A stretch of 64,000 nucleotides of DNA from Eurosta solidaginis (Eukaryota; Arthropoda; Insecta; Diptera; Tephritidae). The stretch covers positions 344,390,302 through 344,454,301 of the forward strand of contig NC_090319.1 in NCBI RefSeq assembly GCF_040869045.1, given 5' to 3'. How positions within the stretch are numbered: the stretch's first letter is position 1; each line of letters opens with the position of its first letter. Positions 1 through 15,600 of this stretch are shown here, one piece after another. The position numbers were made by a program, and so were the translations under genes. The notes beneath the pieces are model-generated. The model saw only the letters and a list, made by a program, of their open reading frames with translations. It was not told the DNA's origin and did not search any database.

Positions 1-3000
1 TCAATAACTCAACTCTTTCAATAGTTTTCAACTTTTATCCTGCTCATCTCTTTAACATGATTCGAGGTTTAATTTTTAGGGTCAACTGTCAGGGTTCGAT
101 GCTTTTCATAGGTTTTATAAGATATTTATTTCAACAACTCAACTCTTTCAATTTTAATCTACGCTTTTCATATTACCACTAGTTTTCAATTTTTATCCTG
201 CTCATCTCTTTAACATGATTCGGGGTTTAATTTTTAGGGTCAACTGTCAGGGTTCGATGCTTTTCATAGGTTTTATAAGATATTTATTTCAATAACTCAA
301 CTCTTTCAATTTTAATCTACGCTTTTCATATTACCAATAGTTTTCAACTTTTATCCTGCTCATCTCTTTAACATGATTCGAGGTTTAATTTTTAGGGTCA
401 ACTGTCAGGGTTCGATGCTTTTCATAGGTTTTATAAGATATTTATTTCAACAACTCAACTCTTTCAATTTTAATCTACGCTTTTCATATTACCACTAGTT
501 TTCAATTTTTATCCTGCTCATCTCTTTAACATGATTCGAGGTTTAATTTTTAGGGTCAACTGTCAGGGTTCGATGCTTTTCATAGGTTTTATAAGATATT
601 TATTTCAACAACTCAACTCTTTCAATTTTAATCTACGCTTTTCATATAACCAATTGTTTTCAATTTTTATCCTGCTCATCTCTTTAACATGATTCGAGGT
701 TTAATTTTTAGGGTCAACTGTCAGGGTTCGATGCTTTTCATAGGTTTTATAAGATATTTATTTCAACAACTCAACTCTTTCAATTTTAATCTACGCTTTT
801 CATATAACCAATTGTTTTCAATTTTTATCCTGCTCATCTCTTTAACATGATTCGAGGTTTAATTTTTAGGGTCAACTGTCAGGGTTCGATGCTTTTCATA
901 GGTTTTATAAGATATTTATTTCAACAACTCAACTCTTTCAATTTTAATCTACGCTTTTCATATTACCAATAGTTTTCAATTTTTATCCTGCTCATCTCTT
1001 TAACATGATTTTAATTTTTAGGGTCAACTGTCAGGGTTCGATCCTTTTCATAGGTTTTATAAGATATTTATTTCAACAACTCAACTCTTTCAATTTTAAT
1101 CTACGCTTTTCATATAACCAATTGTTTTAAATTTTTGTCGTGCTCATCTCTTTAACATAAATCGAGGTTTAATTTTTAGGGTCAACTGTCAGGGTTCGAT
1201 CCTTTTCATAGGTTTTATAAGATATTTATTTCAACAACTCAACTCTTTCAATTTTAATCTACGCTTTTCATATAACCAATTGTTTTAAATTTTTATCGTG
1301 CTCATCTCTTTAACATAATTCGAGGTTTAATTTTAAGGGTCAACTGTCAGGGTTCGATGCTTTTCATAGGTTTTATAAGATATTTATTTCAACAACTCAA
1401 CTCTTTCAATTTTAATCTATGCTTTTCATATAACCAATTGTTTTCAATTTTTATCGTGCTCATCTCTTTAACATAATTCGAGGTTTAATTTTTAGGGTCA
1501 ACTGTCAGGGTCCGATGCTTTTCATAGGTTTTATAAGATATTTATTTCAACAACTCAACTCTTTCAATTTTAATCTATGCTTTTCATATAACCAATTGTT
1601 TTAAATTTTTATCGTGCTCATCTCTTTAACATAATTCGAGGTTTAATTTTTAGGGTCAACTGTCAGGGTTCGATGCTTTTCATAGGTTTTATAAGATATT
1701 TATTTCAACAACTCAACTCTTTCAATTTTAATCTACGCTTTTCATATAACCAATTGTTTTAAATTTTTATCGTGCTCATCTCTTTAACATAATTCGAGGT
1801 TTAATTTTTAGGGTCAACTGTCAGGGTACGATGCTTTTCATAGGTTTTATAAGATATTTATTTCAACAACTCAACTCTTTCAATTTTAATCTACGCTTTT
1901 CATATAACCAATCGTTTTAAATTTTTATCGTGCTCATCTCTTTAACATAATTCGAGGTTTAATTTTAAGGGTCAACTGTCAGGGTTCGATGCTTTTCATA
2001 GGTTTTATAAGATATTTATTTCAACAACTCAACTCTTTCAATTTTAATCTACGCTTTTCATATAACCAATTGTTTTAAATTTTTATCCTGCTCATCTCTT
2101 TAACATAATTCGAGGTTTAATTTTAAGGGTCAACTGTCAGGGTTCGATGCTTTTCATAGGTTTTATAAGATATTTATTTCAACAACTCAACTCTTTCAAT
2201 TTTAATCTACGCTTTTCATATAACCAATTGTTTTAAATTTTTATCCTGCTCATCTCTTTAACATAATTCGAGGTTTAATTTTAAGGGTCAACTGTCAGGG
2301 TTCGATGCTTTTCATAGGTTTTATAAGATATTTATTTCAACAACTCAACTCTTTCAATTTTAATCTACGCTTTTCATATAACCAATTGTTTTAAATTTTT
2401 ATCGTGCTCATCTCTTTAACATAATTCGAGTTTTAATTTTTAGGGTCAACTGCCAGGGTTCGATGCTTTTCATAGGTTTTATAAGATATTTATTTCAACA
2501 ACTCAACTCTTTCAATTTTAATCTACGCTTTTCATATAACCAATTGTTTTAAATTTTTATCGTGCTCATCTCTTTAACATAATTCGAGGTTTAATTTTAA
2601 GGGTCAACTGTCAGGGTTCGATGCTTTTCATAGGTTTTATAAGATATTTATTTCAACAACTCAACTCTTTCAATTTTAATCTACGCTTTTCATATAACCA
2701 ATTGTTTTAAATTTTTATCCTGCTCATCTCTTTAACATAATTCGAGGTTTAATTTTAAGGGTCAACTGTCAGGGTTCGATGCTTTTCATAGGTTTTATAA
2801 GATATTTATTTCAACAACTCAACTCTTTCAATTTTAATCTACGCTTTTCATATAACCAATTGTTTTCAATTTTTATCGTGCTCATCTCTTTAACATAATT
2901 CGAGGTTTAATTTTTAGGGTCAACTGTCAGGGTCCGATGCTTTTCATAGGTTTTATAAGATATTTATTTCAACAACTCAACTCTTTCAATTTTAATCTAT

Positions 3001-5919
3001 GCTTTTCATATAACCAATTGTTTTAAATTTTTATCGTGCTCATCTCTTTAACATAATTCGAGGTTTAATTTTTAGGGTCAACTGTCAGGGTTCGATGCTT
3101 TTCATAGGTTTTATAAGATATTTATTTCAACAACTCAACTCTTTCAATTTTAATCTACGCTTTTCATATAACCAATTGTTTTAAATTTTTATCGTGCTCA
3201 TCTCTTTAACATAATTCGAGGTTTAATTTTTAGGGTCAACTGTCAGGGTACGATGCTTTTCATAGGTTTTATAAGATATTTATTTCAACAACTCAACTCT
3301 TTCAATTTTAATCTATGCTTTTCATATAACCAATTGTTTTAAATTTTTATCGTGCTCATCTCTTTAACATGATTCGAGGTTTAATTTTTAGGGTCAACTG
3401 TCAGGGTTCGATGCTTTTCATAGGTTTTATAAGATATTTATTTCAACAAATCAACTCTTTCAATTTTAATATACGCTTTTCATATAACCAATTGTTTTCA
3501 ATTTTTGTCGTGCTCATCTCTTTAACATAATTCGAGGTTTATTTTTTAGGGTCAACTGTCAGGGTCCGATGCTTTTCATAGGTTTTATAAGATATTTATT
3601 TCAACAACTCAACTCTTTCAATTTTAATCTACGCTTTTCATATAACCAATTGTTTTAAATTTTTATCCTGCTCATCTCTTTAACATAATTCGAGGTTTAA
3701 TTTTTAGGGTCAACTTTCAGGGTTCGATGCTTTTCATAGGTTTTATAAGATATTTATTTCAACAACTCAACTCTTTCAATTTTAATCTATGCTTTTCATA
3801 TAACCAATTGTTTTAAATTTTTATCGTGCTCATCTCTTTAACATAATTCGAGGTTTAATTTTTAGGGTCAACTGTCAGGGTTCGATGCTTTTCATAGGTT
3901 TTATAAGATATTTATTTCAACAACTCAACTCTTTCAATTTTAATCTACGCTTTTCATATAACCAATTGTTTTCAATTTTTATCCTGCTCATCTCTTTAAC
4001 ATGATTCGAGGTTTAATTTTTAGGGTCAACTGTCAGGGTTCGATGTTTTTCATAGGTTTTATAAGATATTTATTTCAACAACTCAACTCTTTCAATTTTA
4101 ATCTACGCTTTTCATATTACCAATAGTTTTCAACTTTTATCCTGCTCATCTCTTTAACATGATTCGAGGTTTAATTTTTAGGGTCAACTGTCAGGGTTCG
4201 ATGCTTTTCATAGGTTTTATAAGATATTTATTTCAACAACTCAACTTTTTCAATTTTAATCTACGCTTTTCACATAACCAATTGTTTTAAATTTTTATCG
4301 TGCTCATCTCTTTAACATAATTCGAGGTTTAATTTTTAGGGTCAACTCTCAGGGTACGATGCTTTTCATAGGTTTTATAAGATATTTATTTCAACAACTC
4401 AACTCTTTCACTTTAATCTACGCTTTTCATATAACCAATTGTTTTAAATTTTTATCCTGCTCATCTCTTTAACATAATTCGAGGTTTAATTTTTAGGGTC
4501 AACTTTCAGGGTTCGATGCTTTTCATAGGTTTTACAAGATATTTATTTCAACAACTCAACTCTTTCAATTTTAATCTATGCTTTTCATATAACCAATTGT
4601 TTTAAATTTTTATCGTGCTCATCTCTTTAACATAATTCGAGGTTTAATTTTTAGGGTCAACTGTCAGGGTTCGATGCTTTTCATAGGTTTTATAAGATAT
4701 TTATTTCAACAACTCAACTCTTTCAATTTTAATCTACGCTTTTCATATAACCAATTGTTTTCAATTTTTATCCTGCTCATCTCTTTAACATGATTCGAGG
4801 TTTAATTTTTAGGGTCAACTGTCAGGGTTCGATGTTTTTCATAGGTTTTATAAGATATTTATTTCAACAACTCAACTCTTTCAATTTTAATCTACGCTTT
4901 TCATATTACCAATAGTTTTCAACTTTTATCCTGCTCATCTCTTTAACATGATTCGAGGTTTAATTTTTAGGGTCAACTGTCAGGGTTCGATGCTTTTCAT
5001 AGGTTTTATAAGATATTTATTTCAACAACTCAACTCTTTCAATTTTAATCTACGCTTTTCACATAACCAATTGTTTTAAATTTTTATCCTGCTCATCTCT
5101 TTAACATAATTCGAGGTTTAATTTTTAGGGTCAACTCTCAGGGTATGATGCTTTTCATAGGTTTTATAAGATATTTATTTCAACAACTCAACTCTTTCAA
5201 TTTTAATCTACGCTTTTCATATAACCAATTGTTTTAAATTTTTATCCTGCTCATCTCTTTAACATAATTCGAGGTTTAATTTTTAGGGTCAACTTTCAGG
5301 GTTCGATGCTTTTCATAGGTTTTATAAGATATTTATTTCAACAACTCAACTCTTTCAATTTTAATCTACGCTTTTCATATAACCAATTGTTTTAAATTTT
5401 TATCGTGCTCATCTCTTTAACATAATTCGAGGTTTAATTTTTAGGGTCAACTGTCAGGGTTCGATGCTTTTCATAGGTTTTATAAGATATTTATTTCAAC
5501 AACTCAACTCTTTCAATTTTAATCTACGCTTTTCATATAACCAATTGTTTTAAATTTTTATCGTGCTCATCTCTTTAACATAATTCGAGTTTTAATTTTT
5601 AGGGTCAACTGTCAGGGTTCGATGCTTTTCATAGGTTTTATAAGATATTTATTTCAACAACTCAACTCTTTCAATTTTAAACTACGCTTTTCATATAACC
5701 AATTGTTTTAAATTTTTATCCTGCTCATCTCTTTAACATAATTCGAGGTTTAATTTTTAGGGTCAACTGTCAGGGTTCGATGCTTTTCATAGGTTTTATA
5801 AGATATTTATTTCAACAACTCAACTCTTTCAATTTTAATCTACGCTTTTCATATAACCAATTGTTTTAAATTTTTATCGTGCTCATCTCTTTAACATAAT
5901 TCGAGTTTTAATTTTTAGG

Positions 5920-8900
5920 GTCAACTGTCAGGGTTCGATGCTTTTCATAGGTTTTATAAGATATTTATTTCAACAACTCAACTCTTTCAATTTTAAACTA
6001 CGCTTTTCATATAACCAATTGTTTTAAATTTTTATCCTGCTCATCTCTTTAACATAATTCGAGGTTTAATTTTTAGGGTCAACTGTCAGGGTTCGATGCT
6101 TTTCATAGGTTTTATAAGATATTTATTTCAACAACTCAACTCTTTCAATTTTAATATACGCTTTTCATATAACCAATTGTTTTCAATTTTTGTCGTGCTC
6201 ATCTCTTTAACATAATTCGAGGTTTATTTTTTAGGGTCAACTGTCAGGGTCCGATGCTTTTCATAGGTTTTATAAGATATTTATTTCAACAACTCAACTC
6301 TTTCAATTTTAATCTACGCTTTTCATATAACCAATTGTTTTAAATTTTTATCCTGCTCATCTCTTTAACATAATTCGAGGTTTAATTTTTAGGGTCAACT
6401 GTCAGGGTTCGATGCTTTTCATAGGTTTTATAAGATATTTATTTCAACAACTCAACTCTTTCAATTTTAATATACGCTTTTCATATAACCAATTGTTTTC
6501 AATTTTTGTCGTGCTCATCTCTTTAACATAATTCGAGGTTTATTTTTTAGGGTCAACTGTCAGGGTTCGATGCTTTTCATAGGTTTTATAAGATATTTAT
6601 TTCAACAACTCAACTCTTTCAATTTTAAACTACGCTTTTCATATAACCAATTGTTTTAAATTTTTATCCTGCTCATCTCTTTAACATAATTCGAGGTTTA
6701 ATTTTTAGGGTCAACTGTCAGGGTTCGATGCTTTTCATAGGTTTTATAAGATATTTAATTCAACAACTCACCTCTTTCAATTTTAATATACGCTTTTCAT
6801 ATAACCAATTGTTTTCAATTTTTGTCGTGCTCATCTCTTTAACATAATTCGAGGTTTATTTTTTAGGGTCAACTGTCAGGGTCCGATGCACTCTTTCAAT
6901 TTTAAACTACGCTTTTCATATAACCAATTGTTTTAAATTTTTATCCTGCTCATCTCTTTAACATAATTCGAGGTTTAATTTTTAGGGTCAACTGTCAGGG
7001 TTCGATGCTTTTCATAGGTTTTATAAGATATTTATTTCAACAACTCAACTCTTTCAATTTTAAACTACGCTTTTCATATAACCAATTGTTTTAAATTTTT
7101 ATCCTGCTCATCTCTTTAACATAATTCGAGGTTTAATTTTTAGGGTCAACTGTCAGGGTTCGATGCTTTTCATAGGTTTTATAAGATATTTATTTCAACA
7201 ACTCAACTCTTTCAATTTTAAACTACGCTTTTCATATAACCAATTGTTTTAAATTTTTATCCTGCTCATCTCTTTAACATAATTCGAGGTTTAATTTTTA
7301 GGGTCAACTGTCAGGGTTCGATGCTTTTCATAGGTTTTATAAGATATTTATTTCAACAACTCAACTCTTTCAATTTTAATATACGCTTTTCATATAACCA
7401 ATTGTTTTCAATTTTTGTCGTGCTCATCTCTTTAACATAATTCGAGGTTTATTTTTTAGGGTCAACTGTCAGGGTCCGATGCTTTTCATAGGTTTTATAA
7501 GATATTTATTTCAACAACTCAACTCTTTCAATTTTAATCTACGCTTTTCATATAACCAATTGTTTTAAATTTTTATCGTGCTCATCTCTTTAACATAATT
7601 CGAGGTTTAATTTTTAGGGTCAACTGTCAGGGTTCGATGCTTTTCATAGGTTTTATAAGATATTTATTTCAACAACTCAACTCTTTCAATTTTAATCTAC
7701 GCTTTTCATATAACCAATTGTTTTAAATTTTTATCGTGCTCATCTCTTTAACATAATTCGAGTTTTAATTTTTAGGGTCAACTGTCAGGGTTCGATGCTT
7801 TTCATAGGTTTTATAAGATATTTATTTCAACAACTCAACTCTTTCAATTTTAAACTACGCTTTTCATATAACCAATTGTTTTAAATTTTTATCCTGCTCA
7901 TCTCTTTAACATAATTCGAGGTTTAATTTTTAGGGTCAACTGTCAGGGTTCGATGCTTTTCATAGGTTTTATAAGATATTTATTTCAACAACTCAACTCT
8001 TTCAATTTTAAACTACGCTTTTCATATAACCAATTGTTTTAAATTTTTATCCTGCTCATCTCTTTAACATAATTCGAGGTTTAATTTTTAGGGTCAACTG
8101 TCAGGGTTCGATGCTTTTCATAGGTTTTATAAGATATTTATTTCAACAACTCAACTCTTCCAATTTTAATATACGCTTTTCATATAACCAATTGTTTTCA
8201 ATTTTTGTCGTGCTCATCTCTTTAACATAATTCGAGTTTTAATTTTTAGGGTCAACTGTCAGGGTTCGATGCTTTTCATAGGTTTTATAAGATATTTATT
8301 TCAACAACTCAACTCTTTCAATTTTAAACTACGCTTTTCATATAACCAATTGTTTTAAATTTTTATCCTGCTCATCTCTTTAACATAATTCGAGGTTTAA
8401 TTTTTAGGGTCAACTGTCAGGGTTCGATGCTTTTCATAGGTTTTATAAGATATTTATTTCAACAACTCAACTCTTTCAATTTTAATATACGCTTTTCATA
8501 TAACCAATTGTTTTCAATTTTTGTCGTGCTCATCTCTTTAACATAATTCGAGGTTTATTTTTTAGGGTCAACTGTCAGGGTCCGTTGCTTTTCATAGGTT
8601 TTATAAGATATTTATTTCAACAACTCAACTCTTTCAATTTTAATCTACGCTTTTCATATAACCAATTGTTTTAAATTTTTATCGTGCTCATCTCTTTAAC
8701 ATAATTCGAGGTTTAATTTTTAGGGTCAACTGTCAGGGTTCGATGCTTTTCATAGGTTTTATAAGATATTTATTTCAACAACTCAACTCTTTCAATTTTA
8801 ATATACGCTTTTCATATAACCAATTGTTTTCAATTTTTGTCGTGCTCATCTCTTTAACATAATTCGAGGTTTATTTTTTAGGGTCAACTGTCAGGGTCCG

Positions 8901-9020
8901 ATGCTTTTCATAGGTTTTATAAGATATTTATTTCAACAACTCAACTCTTTCAATTTTAATCTACGCTTTTCATATAACCAATTGTTTTAAATTTTTATCG
9001 TGCTCATCTCTTTAACATAA
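5920..9020. repeat. Higher-order repeat block, left copy (23-monomer period)
   Basis: About 20 monomers that recur at ~9520-12650 with an offset of 23 monomers (3634 bp). Rare variants shared by both copies: an ATTTAATTC plus CACCTC pair (6751 and 10346), CTTCC for CTTTC (8157 and 11791) and TCCGTTGC (8581 and 12215). The first pair is offset by 3595 bp because only this copy carries a 39-bp deletion at 6888. The match ends where the CGAGTTTT variant no longer agrees, near 5900/9498 and 9027/12660. Confidence 0.85.
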
Positions 9021-9519
9021 TTCGAGTTTTAATTTTTAGGGTCAACTGTCAGGGTTCGATGCTTTTCATAGGTTTTATAAGATATTTATTTCAACAACTC
9101 AACTCTTTCAATTTTAAACTACGCTTTTCATATAACCAATTGTTTTAAATTTTTATCCTGCTCATCTCTTTAACATAATTCGAGGTTTAATTTTTAGGGT
9201 CAACTGTCAGGGTTCGATGCTTTTCATAGGTTTTATAAGATATTTATTTCAACAACTCAACTCTTTCAATTTTAATATACGCTTTTCATATAACCAATTG
9301 TTTTCAATTTTTGTCGTGCTCATCTCTTTAACATAATTCGAGGTTTATTTTTTAGGGTCAACTGTCAGGGTCCGATGCTTTTCATAGGTTTTATAAGATA
9401 TTTATTTCAACAACTCAACTCTTTCAATTTTAATCTACGCTTTTCATATAACCAATTGTTTTAAATTTTTATCCTGCTCATCTCTTTAACATAATTCGAG
9501 GTTTAATTTTTAGGGTCAA

Positions 9520-12500
9520 CTGTCAGGGTTCGATGCTTTTCATAGGTTTTATAAGATATTTATTTCAACAACTCAACTCTTTCAATTTTAAACTACGCTT
9601 TTCATATAACCAATTGTTTTAAATTTTTATCCTGCTCATCTCTTTAACATAATTCGAGGTTTAATTTTTAGGGTCAACTGTCAGGGTTCGATGCTTTTCA
9701 TAGGTTTTATAAGATATTTATTTCAACAACTCAACTCTTTCAATTTTAATATACGCTTTTCATATAACCAATTGTTTTCAATTTTTGTCGTGCTCATCTC
9801 TTTAACATAATTCGAGGTTTATTTTTTAGGGTCAACTGTCAGGGTCCGATGCTTTTCATAGGTTTTATAAGATATTTATTTCAACAACTCAACTCTTTCA
9901 ATTTTAATCTACGCTTTTCATATAACCAATTGTTTTAAATTTTTATCCTGCTCATCTCTTTAACATAATTCGAGGTTTAATTTTTAGGGTCAACTGTCAG
10001 GGTTCGATGCTTTTCATAGGTTTTATAAGATATTTATTTCAACAACTCAACTCTTTCAATTTTAATATACGCTTTTCATATAACCAATTGTTTTCAATTT
10101 TTGTCGTGCTCATCTCTTTAACATAATTCGAGGTTTATTTTTTAGGGTCAACTGTCAGGGTTCGATGCTTTTCATAGGTTTTATAAGATATTTATTTCAA
10201 CAACTCAACTCTTTCAATTTTAAACTACGCTTTTCATATAACCAATTGTTTTAAATTTTTATCCTGCTCATCTCTTTAACATAATTCGAGGTTTAATTTT
10301 TAGGGTCAACTGTCAGGGTTCGATGCTTTTCATAGGTTTTATAAGATATTTAATTCAACAACTCACCTCTTTCAATTTTAATATACGCTTTTCATATAAC
10401 CAATTGTTTTCAATTTTTGTCGTGCTCATCTCTTTAACATAATTCGAGGTTTATTTTTTAGGGTCAACTGTCAGGGTCCGATGCTTTTCATAGGTTTTAT
10501 AAGATATTTATTTCAACAACTCAACTCTTTCAATTTTAAACTACGCTTTTCATATAACCAATTGTTTTAAATTTTTATCCTGCTCATCTCTTTAACATAA
10601 TTCGAGGTTTAATTTTTAGGGTCAACTGTCAGGGTTCGATGCTTTTCATAGGTTTTATAAGATATTTATTTCAACAACTCAACTCTTTCAATTTTAAACT
10701 ACGCTTTTCATATAACCAATTGTTTTAAATTTTTATCCTGCTCATCTCTTTAACATAATTCGAGGTTTAATTTTTAGGGTCAACTGTCAGGGTTCGATGC
10801 TTTTCATAGGTTTTATAATATATTTATTTCAACAACTCAACTCTTTCAATTTTAAACTACGCTTTTCATATAACCAATTGTTTTAAATTTTTATCCTGCT
10901 CATCTCTTTAACATAATTCGAGGTTTAATTTTTAGGATCAACTGTCAGGGTTCGATGCTTTTCATAGGTTTTATAAGATATTTATTTCAACAACTCAACT
11001 CTTTCAATTTTAATATACGCTTTTCATATAACCAATTGTTTTCAATTTTTGTCGTGCTCATCTCTTTAACATAATTCGAGGTTTATTTTTTAGGGTCAAC
11101 TGTCAGGGTCCGATGCTTTTCATAGGTTTTATAAGATATTTATTTCAACAACTCAACTCTTTCAATTTTAATCTACGCTTTTCATATAACCAATTGTTTT
11201 AAATTTTTATCGTGCTCATCTCTTTAACATAATTCGAGGTTTAATTTTTAGGGTCAACTGTCAGGGTTCGATGCTTTTCATAGGTTTTATAAGATATTTA
11301 TTTCAACAACTCAACTCTTTCAATTTTAATCTACGCTTTTCATATAACCAATTGTTTTAAATTTTTATCGTGCTCATCTCTTTAACATAATTCGAGTTTT
11401 AATTTTTAGGGTCAACTGTCAGGGTTCGATGCTTTTCATAGGTTTTATAAGATATTTATTTCAACAACTCAACTCTTTCAATTTTAAACTACGCTTTTCA
11501 TATAACCAATTGTTTTAAATTTTTATCCTGCTCATCTCTTTAACATAATTCGAGGTTTAATTTTTAGGGTCAACTGTCAGGGTTCGATGCTTTTCATAGG
11601 TTTTATAAGATATTTATTTCAACAACTCAACTCTTTCAATTTTAAACTACGCTTTTCATATAACCAATTGTTTTAAATTTTTATCCTGCTCATCTTTTTA
11701 ACATAATTCGAGGTTTAATTTTTAGGGTCAACTGTCAGGGTTCGATGCTTTTCATAGGTTTTATAAGATATTTATTTCAACAACTCAACTCTTCCAATTT
11801 TAATATACGCTTTTCATATAACCAATTGTTTTCAATTTTTGTCGTGCTCATCTCTTTAACATAATTCGAGTTTTAATTTTTAGGGTCAACTGTCAGGGTT
11901 CGATGCTTTTCATAGGTTTTATAAGATATTTATTTCAACAACTCAACTCTTTCAATTTTAAACTACGCTTTTCATATAACCAATTGTTTTAAATTTTTAT
12001 CCTGCTCATCTCTTTAACATAATTCGAGGTTTAATTTTTAGGGTCAACTGTCAGGGTTCGATGGTTTTCATAGGTTTTATAAGATATTTATTTCAACAAC
12101 TCAACTCTTTCAATTTTAATATACGCTTTTCATATAACCAATTGTTTTCAATTTTTGTCGTGCTCATCTCTTTAACATAATTCGAGGTTTATTTTTTAGG
12201 GTCAACTGTCAGGGTCCGTTGCTTTTCATAGGTTTTATAAGATATTTATTTCAACAACTCAACTCTTTCAATTTTAATCTACGCTTTTCATATAACCAAT
12301 TGTTTTAAATTTTTATCGTGCTCATCTCTTTAACATAATTCGAGGTTTAATTTTTAGGGTCAACTGTCAGGGTTCGATGCTTTTCATAGGTTTTATAAGA
12401 TATTTATTTCAACAACTCAACTCTTTCAATTTTAATATACGCTTTTCATATAACCAATTGTTTTCAATTTTTGTCGTGCTCATCTCTTTAACATAATTCG

Positions 12501-12650
12501 AGGTTTATTTTTTAGGGTCAACTGTCAGGGTCCGATGCTTTTCATAGGTTTTATAAGATATTTATTTCAACAACTCAACTCTTTCAATTTTAATCTACGC
12601 TTTTCATATAACCAATTGTTTTAAATTTTTATCGTGCTCATCTCTTTAAC
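9520..12650. repeat. Higher-order repeat block, right copy (23-monomer period)
   Basis: Second copy of the block at 5920-9020. Private changes here (TTTATAATATATTT near 10817, AGGATCAACT near 10936, GATGGTTTTC near 12061, CATCTTTTTAAC near 11691) are absent from the left copy, so they arose after the duplication. Confidence 0.85.
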
Positions 12651-15600
12651 ATAATTCGAGGTTTAATTTTTAGGGTCAACTGTCAGGGTTCGATGCTTTT
12701 CATAGGTTTTATAAGATATTTATTTCAACAACTCAACTCTTTCAATTTTAATATACGCTTTTCATATAACCAATTGTTTTCAATTTTTGTCGTGCTCATC
12801 TCTTTAACATAATTCGAGGTTTATTTTTTAGGGTCAACTGTCAGGGTCCGATGCTTTTCATAGGTTTTATAAGATATTTATTTCAACAACTCAACTCTTT
12901 CAATTTTAATCTACGCTTTTCATATAACCAATTGTTTTAAATTTTTATCGTGCTCATCTCTTTAACATAATTCGAGGTTTAATTTTTAGGGTCAACTGCC
13001 AGGGTTCGATGCTTTTCATAGGTTTTATAAGATATTTATTTCAACAACTCAACTCTTTCAATTTTAATATACGCTTTTCATATAACCAATTGTTTTCAAT
13101 TTTTGTCGTGCTCATCTCTTTAACATAATTCGAGTTTTAATTTTTAGGGTCAACTGTCAGGGTTCGATGCTTTTCATAGGTTTTATAAGATATTTATTTC
13201 AACAACTCAACTCTTTCAATTTTAAACTACGCTTTTCATATAACCAATTGTTTTAAATTTTTATCCTGCTCATCTCTTTAACATAATTCGAGGTTTAATT
13301 TTTAGGGTCAACTGTCAGGGTTCGATGCTTTTCATAGGTTTTATAAGATATTTATTTCAACAACTCAACTCTTTCAATTTTAATATACGCTTTTCATATA
13401 ACCAATTGTTTTCAATTTTTGTCGTGCTCATCTCTTTAACATAATTCGAGGTTTATTTTTTAGGGTCAACTGTCAGGGTCCGATGCTTTTCATAGGTTTT
13501 ATAAGATATTTATTTCAACAACTCAACTCTTTCAATTTTAATCTACGCTTTTCATATAACCAATTGTTTTAAATTTTTATCGTGCTCATCTCTTTAACAT
13601 AATTCGAGGTTTAATTTTTAGGGTCAACTGTCAGGGTTCGATGCTTTTCATAGGTTTTATAAGATATTTATTTCAACAACTCAACTCTTTCAATTTTAAT
13701 ATACGCTTTTCATATAACCAATTGTTTTCAATTTTTGACGTGCTCATCTCTTTAACATAATTCGAGGTTTATTTTTTAGGGTCAACTGTCAGGGTCCGAT
13801 GCTTTTCATAGGTTTTATAAGATATTTATTTCAACAACTCAACTTTTTCAATTTTAATCTACGCTTTTCATATAACCAATTGTTTTAAATTTTTATCGTG
13901 CTCATCTCTTTAACATAATTCGAGGTTTAATTTTTAGGGTCAACTGTCAGGGTTCGATGCTTTTCATAGGTTTTATAAGATATTTATTTCAACAACTCAA
14001 CTCTTTCAATTTTAATATACGCTTTTCATATAACCAATTGTTTTCAATTTTTGTCGTGCTCATCTCTTTAACATAATTCGAGGTTTCTTTTTTAGGGTCA
14101 ACTGTCAGGGTCCGATGCTTTTCATAGGTTTTATAAGATATTTATTTCAACAACTCAACTCTTTCAATTTTAATCTACGCTTTTCATATAACCAATTGTT
14201 TTAAATTTTTATCGTGCTCATCTTTTTAACATAATTCGAGGTTTAATTTTTAGGGTCAACTGTCAGGGTTCGATGCTTTTCATAGGTTTTATAAGATATT
14301 TATTTCAACAACTCAACTCTTTCAATTTTAATATACGCTTTTCATATAACCAATTGTTTTCAATTTTTGTCGTGCTCATCTCTTTAACATAATTCGAGTT
14401 TTAATTTTTAGGGTCAACTGTCAGGGTTCGATGCTTTTCATAGGTTTTATAAGATATTTATTTCAACAACTCAACTCTTTCAATTTTAAACTACGCTTTT
14501 CATATAACCAATTGTTTTAAATTTTTATCCTGCTCATCTCTTTAACATAATTCGAGGTTTAATTTTTAGGGTCAACTGTCAGGGTTCGATGCTTTTCATA
14601 GGTTTTATAAGATATTTATTTCAACAACTCAACTCTTTCAATTTTAATATACGCTTTTCATATAACCAATTGTTTTCAATTTTTGTCGTGCTCATCTCTT
14701 TAACATAATTCGAGGTTTATTTTTTAGGGTCAACTGTCAGGGTCCGATGCTTTTCATAGGTTTTATAAGATATTTATTTCAACAACTCAACTCTTTCAAT
14801 TTTAATCTACGCTTTTCATATAACCAATTGTTTTAAATTTTTATCGTGCTCATCTCTTTAGCATAATTCGAGGTTTAATTTTTAGGGTCAACTGTCAGGG
14901 TTCGATGCTTTTCATAGGTTTTATAAGATATTTATTTCAACAACTCAACTCTTTCAATTTTAATATACGCTTTTCATATAACCAATTGTTTTCAATTTTT
15001 GTCGTGCTCATCTCTTTAACATAATTCGAGGTTTATTTTTTAGGGTCAACTGTCAGGGTCCGATGCTTTTCATAGGTTTTATAAGATATTTATTTCAACA
15101 ACTCAACTCTTTCAATTTTAATCTACGCTTTTCATATAACCAATTGTTTTAAATTTTTATCGTGCTCATCTCTTTAACATAATTCGAGGTTTAATTTTTA
15201 GGGTCAACTGTCAGGGTTCGATGCTTTTCATAGGTTTTATAAGATATTTATTTCAACAACTCAACTCTTTCAATTTTAATATACGCTTTTCATATAACCA
15301 ATTGTTTTCAATTTTTGTCGTGCTCATCTCTTTAACATAATTCGAGGTTTATTTTTTAGGGTCAACTGTCAGGGTCCGATGCTTTTCATAGGTTTTATAA
15401 GATATTTATTTCAACAACTCAACTCTTTCAATTTTAATCTACGCTTTTCATATAACCAATTGTTTTAAATTTTTATCGTGCTCATCTCTTTAACATAATT
15501 CGAGGTTTAATTTTTAGGGTCAACTGTCAGGGTTCGATGCTTTTCATAGGTTTTATAAGATATTTATTTCAACAACTCAACTCTTTCAATTTTAATCTAC

